From positions 131,674 to 195,673 of the forward strand of contig JAKCWW010000016.1 in the NCBI GenBank assembly GCA_026260175.1: DNA of 64,000 nt. The letters run 5' to 3'. The stretch comes from Reticulitermes lucifugus. Its lineage: Eukaryota; Arthropoda; Insecta; Blattodea; Rhinotermitidae. The notes below the pieces were generated by a model, which saw only the letters and a program-made list of their open reading frames with translations, had not been told where the DNA came from and made no database searches. This document shows positions 62,331 through 64,000 of the stretch, in pieces. A program made the position numbers and the translations under genes. The stretch's first letter is position 1, and each line of letters begins with the position of its first letter.

Positions 62331-64000
62331 TTATTATATTTTATGCTGAACGAATTTCTTGATGACAGACTTTTGTCTGCATGAAAGTTTTTAGATATGA
62401 CATTATAACTGTCATATGTGTGCCTTTAGGCTTATAGCCTGAACACTATTTTATAGCACATTTGTAACGTTTGTTTATGGCTATACATAATTTCACACAC
62501 TTACCTCTAGTTTTTTAACAGTTATCGTTAAAAGCAAAAGCTAATAATGCTGTACGTATCCGCAATGTTACTGTACATTTCAAAGTATGTCAATTAAATG
62601 TGCATATTATTCGGTGATTAATTTCCATGCATAAAAATTCAGTACGTTAGACTAATTGGGTCAATGACATTCACGCCTCGTGTTATGTCGTGATTAACTA
62701 AGGTACGGATTTCAAAGCTGCGTTGCTGGAATGCCCTTTAGAGCAAATATTGTGCAAATCGGTCACCTAGTTCAATTAATGTGCGAGTGATCGCCTGTTT
62801 GATATTGCAGACTGGGATGTTAATTGTACTTCAAAGCTTAATCCTCAGTAGAAGAATTACACTCTATAGGGTGACTGTGAAATAAAGATATATTTTTAAA
62901 TAGACGTCTCTCGCAAACATATCCCGTGTTTTACTGCTCTTGCACCATTTTAAAGATTATGATATACCATTTTATAACGGATACAATTTTCACTTCTTTG
63001 CAGGTATTTATTTTTCAGTCGTCTTGTAAAAAGGCGCAGGCGCGATTTCGAAGTATTTCCTGCGGATTGTGTCATAACAGTAAACATACAGGAGTAATCT
63101 TAAGCAAAACATGCTAGGTCGGGGGGTATATCCATTCGTCATGGGTCACAGGGGGGCAAATTCTGAGTAGCATTTTACTTTGGATTTCGGAAAAGTGTTC
63201 CGATAAAATAAATGTTTTTGGATCAAAAATCGATATTAGCTTACTCCGTGCAAGAAATTAAATATTTTGCCTTTTCAGACGACTGATCTTCGTAATGAAA
63301 TATGTTCTTAACTCTTGTGTTAAGGTCCAGCACTTCGGCCTTGCATCCACAGTGTATTTATGGAACTTCGTTGTTCGCAGAGCAGGCCAGAACGTCGTGA
63401 AGAAACGGATATTTCTGATAAATACTAAATGTGCCTTGCTTCTGCAATTGAACCTAAATTATGTGTGTTTAAAAGATTCAGCTCATACTGTGCAGTAAAC
63501 ACAATCCCTCTCGGCTACAAAAACCAATCGGTTTATTTTGAGCGGGTAAATAATCTAACCTTGTTGTGGAAAGCATATGAAGCACAAAATACATTCTGTA
63601 AGCAGAATGTAGGGTTTTTGAATGTGACACACGCATGCACGCTTGCATGCATGCGTACATAGAATGCTGTTTATTCTTGTCCGGATATTTCTTGAAATAT
63701 ACACTACTTAAATAAAATAATTGCTTGTCTATCATGACAGTTTTATAAATATTACCTTTGAAGAGTGTCCTAATATTTACCGGCTTGACATCACATAATG
63801 ATTGCTGTATGAACTATGCTACACAAGAGTTTTGGACAGATGTCGATTTTGCACCATAAAGCTATTCGTGGCGCCAAAACAAACAGCGAACACTGAGTGC
63901 AAGGTTCATATAGGCCTACGTAAGCAAGTATTTTCTACATGTCTGTCTGTGGCATTCTGTATCTCCAAGCAGCACGTACGAAGGGCCATGCCAAGAATAT
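62331..64000. other. No gene or repeat recognised
   Basis: AT-rich. At about 63632-63655 there are GCATGC-rich short palindromes. Open frames near 63295-63735 overlap on both strands and show no family resemblance. Confidence 0.4.

Noticed and set aside
1-64000. CRISPR array, operon or other prokaryotic system
   Set aside because: No direct repeats with regular unique spacers, no bacterial-type genes; SINEs, LINEs, Tigger and a polymerase III tRNA gene show this is animal DNA.

Overview
The window looks like ordinary intergenic or intronic DNA from a large, repeat-rich animal genome. An insect is most likely, and a blattodean (cockroach or termite) is my best guess. That guess rests on recollection of how the LINE and SINE tails look in such genomes, not on a search. 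I found no intact protein-coding gene: the longest open frames are well under 200 codons, and those I could identify belong to dead transposons or tandem repeats. The only gene I consider functional is a canonical 72-nt tRNA-Val (anticodon CAC) at 8422-8493, followed by a T-run.

The rest is a graveyard of several repeat classes. (1) At least four tRNA-headed SINE groups, here called A, B, C and D. Three copies keep target-site duplications: C at 668-961 (9 bp), B at 4742-5003 (9 bp) and C at 9491-9773 (13 bp). (2) Eight short 3' tails of one LINE family whose C-terminus reads like [20 protein letters not shown], one of them a 145-bp insertion flanked by a perfect 15-bp duplication. There is also a reverse-transcriptase C-terminus of a second LINE (24030-24475, minus) and two copies of a third LINE-like 3' end. 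(3) A decayed Tigger/pogo-type transposase (58990-59785). (4) An unclassified dispersed family carrying a GACA/GACG microsatellite, in six copies. (5) Foldback elements and long inverted repeats. (6) Satellites, notably a 114-bp higher-order repeat built from six 19-mers (7636-8220).

The most interesting pattern is a scatter of about twenty short motifs shaped like type I hammerhead ribozymes with a minimal stem III: CUGANGA, stem II, GAAAC, 2-4 nt, GU, H. Hammerheads of this kind are known from Penelope-like retroelements. Several occur as head-to-head inverted pairs inside palindromes (26104-26219, 27671-27865, 33596-33690, 48245-48420, 60735-61033). The 60735-61033 palindrome is the clearest: one arm keeps a perfect core and the other keeps perfect stems I and III. 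None has a recognisable Penelope coding region nearby, so they look non-autonomous or heavily truncated.

Layout. 0-10 kb: SINEs, truncated LINE, 19-mer satellite, tRNA-Val. 10-25 kb: minisatellite, microsatellite-bearing family, 37-bp perfect hairpin, LINE tails. 25-40 kb: densest cluster of hammerhead-like inverted repeats, foldbacks and LINE tails. 40-56 kb: ancient tandem ~140-bp repeats, SINEs, and two unassigned short frames. 56-64 kb: SINE A with assembly gap, Tigger relic, large hammerhead palindrome. Because most elements are decayed, coordinates of relics are approximate to about 10-30 bases.
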